This document shows positions 5,435-5,972 of a DNA stretch of 5,972 nucleotides, in pieces. A model generated the notes under the pieces. That model worked only from the letters and a program-made list of their open reading frames with translations. It was not told the DNA's origin and made no database searches. Both the position numbers and the translations under genes were made by a program. The stretch spans positions 1-5,972 of the forward strand of contig PKCT01000266.1 of the NCBI GenBank assembly GCA_002862325.1. Reading direction: 5' to 3'. This DNA comes from Phycisphaerae bacterium (GTDB lineage: Bacteria > Planctomycetota > Phycisphaerae > Phycisphaerales > SM1A02). Position 1 is the first letter of the stretch. Each line of letters begins with the position of its first letter.

Positions 5435-5972
5435 ATGACGACCGACCAGATCCTCCCCAGCCCGGAGCCGCCCGTGACCAGCCACCACTCTCTCGCCGAA
5501 CCCGGCACCCCGGGCGGACTCGCCACCCCCAGCGACCTCGTCGATCTCGATGCGCTCCTCGCCGCCTATCACGACCACCATCCCGATCCCGGCGTCCCGG
5601 CCCAACGGGTCGCCTTCGGGACGAGCGGCCACCGGGGCTCCTCGCTCGACCACACCTTCACCGACGACCACATCGCCGCGATCACGCAGGCAATCGTCGA
5701 GTACCGAGCCGCCCATGGGATCGCCGGGCCGGTCCTCCTCGGAAAGGACACGCACGCCCTGAGCGGACCGGCCGAACGAACCGCGCTCGAGGTGCTCTCC
5801 GCGAACGGCGTGTCGGTGCTGATCCAGGGAGGCGCGGGCGTCACCGCGACCCCGATCGTCTCGCGCGGAATTCTGGCCTTCAACGAGGGACGCGCGGACG
5901 ACGATTCCGCACGAGCCGACGGGATCATCATCACGCCGAGTCACAATCCACCCCGCGACGGAGGCTTCAAGT
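5435..5972 (+). CDS. pgm: phosphoglucomutase, alpha-D-glucose phosphate-specific (5' part, cut by the window end)
   Basis: This enzyme interconverts glucose 1-phosphate and glucose 6-phosphate in the cytoplasm, linking glycolysis to glycogen and sugar-nucleotide synthesis. About 179 residues are visible, roughly a third of the usual 540-550. They align well with the Escherichia coli Pgm N-terminus: FGTSGHRGS at 61-69, GPVLLGKDTHALS at 98-110, EVLSANGV at 119-126, and the phosphoserine loop ITPSHNPPRDGGFK at 166-179, with the catalytic Ser169 that carries the phosphate. ATG 5435 is given as the first start and has no Shine-Dalgarno. GTG 5474 (residue 14) has GGAG at 5464-5467, six bases upstream, and gives an N-terminus closer in length to the E. 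coli protein (FGTSG at 48 against 42), so the shorter form is a serious alternative. The gene stands apart from its divergent neighbours. Confidence 0.95.
   Translation, partial: MTTDQILPSPEPPVTSHHSLAEPGTPGGLATPSDLVDLDALLAAYHDHHPDPGVPAQRVAFGTSGHRGSSLDHTFTDDHIAAITQAIVEYRAAHGIAGPVLLGKDTHALSGPAERTALEVLSANGVSVLIQGGAGVTATPIVSRGILAFNEGRADDDSARADGIIITPSHNPPRDGGFK
5464..5467 (+). promoter_or_regulatory. possible Shine-Dalgarno GGAG for a GTG start of pgm at 5474
   Basis: GGAG lies six bases before GTG 5474, in frame with pgm. The ATG at 5435 has no such site. The shorter protein also matches the N-terminal length of E. coli Pgm better. Most genes in this window lack a clear Shine-Dalgarno, so this is only moderate support. 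Confidence 0.35.

Noticed and set aside
5387..5944. - strand open frame of 185 codons opposite pgm
   Set aside because: It is antisense to the phosphoglucomutase N-terminus, whose catalytic loop is intact.

Overview
This window comes from a high-GC bacterium. Planctomycetota, perhaps Phycisphaerae, is the most likely source. The clues are GC-rich third codon positions, a seryl-tRNA synthetase with the NNT...ASPRIL form of motif 3, and a remnant of the secreted beta-helix proteins (RYVD.DAPQNGDGLTW signature) that are common in that phylum. The lineage is inferred from family resemblance, not from a database search.

Layout. Positions 1 to about 165 are about 36% GC, low in complexity and rich in A and C. 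They do not match the rest of the window and look like a foreign or misjoined contig end, or an unusual spacer. From about 176 the sequence is GC-rich and carries a short unrecognised reading frame (176-523, +), probably the 3' end of a gene. Then come three genes on the + strand: an ABC-2-type transporter ATPase (537-1484), NAD kinase (1481-2323, overlapping the ATPase stop by 4 bases) and seryl-tRNA synthetase (2387-3793). The serS stop lies directly against the stop of a convergent gene on the - strand for an endonuclease/exonuclease/phosphatase-family protein (3794 to about 4717). Upstream of that gene, on the same strand, is a degraded parallel beta-helix-type secreted protein (4781-5107, with traces on both sides). 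About 330 bases without a gene follow. The window ends inside the 5' part of a phosphoglucomutase gene (+).

Most of the genes are housekeeping: NADP synthesis, serine tRNA charging and glucose-1-phosphate/glucose-6-phosphate interconversion. Apart from the tight ATPase-nadK coupling they share no obvious pathway. I see no defence system, CRISPR array, tRNA, rRNA, insertion sequence or clear terminator. The points most worth a second look are the compositional junction near 165-175, the beta-helix pseudogene whose ancestral reading can be partly reconstructed across several small indels, and a strong excess of the palindrome CGATCG.
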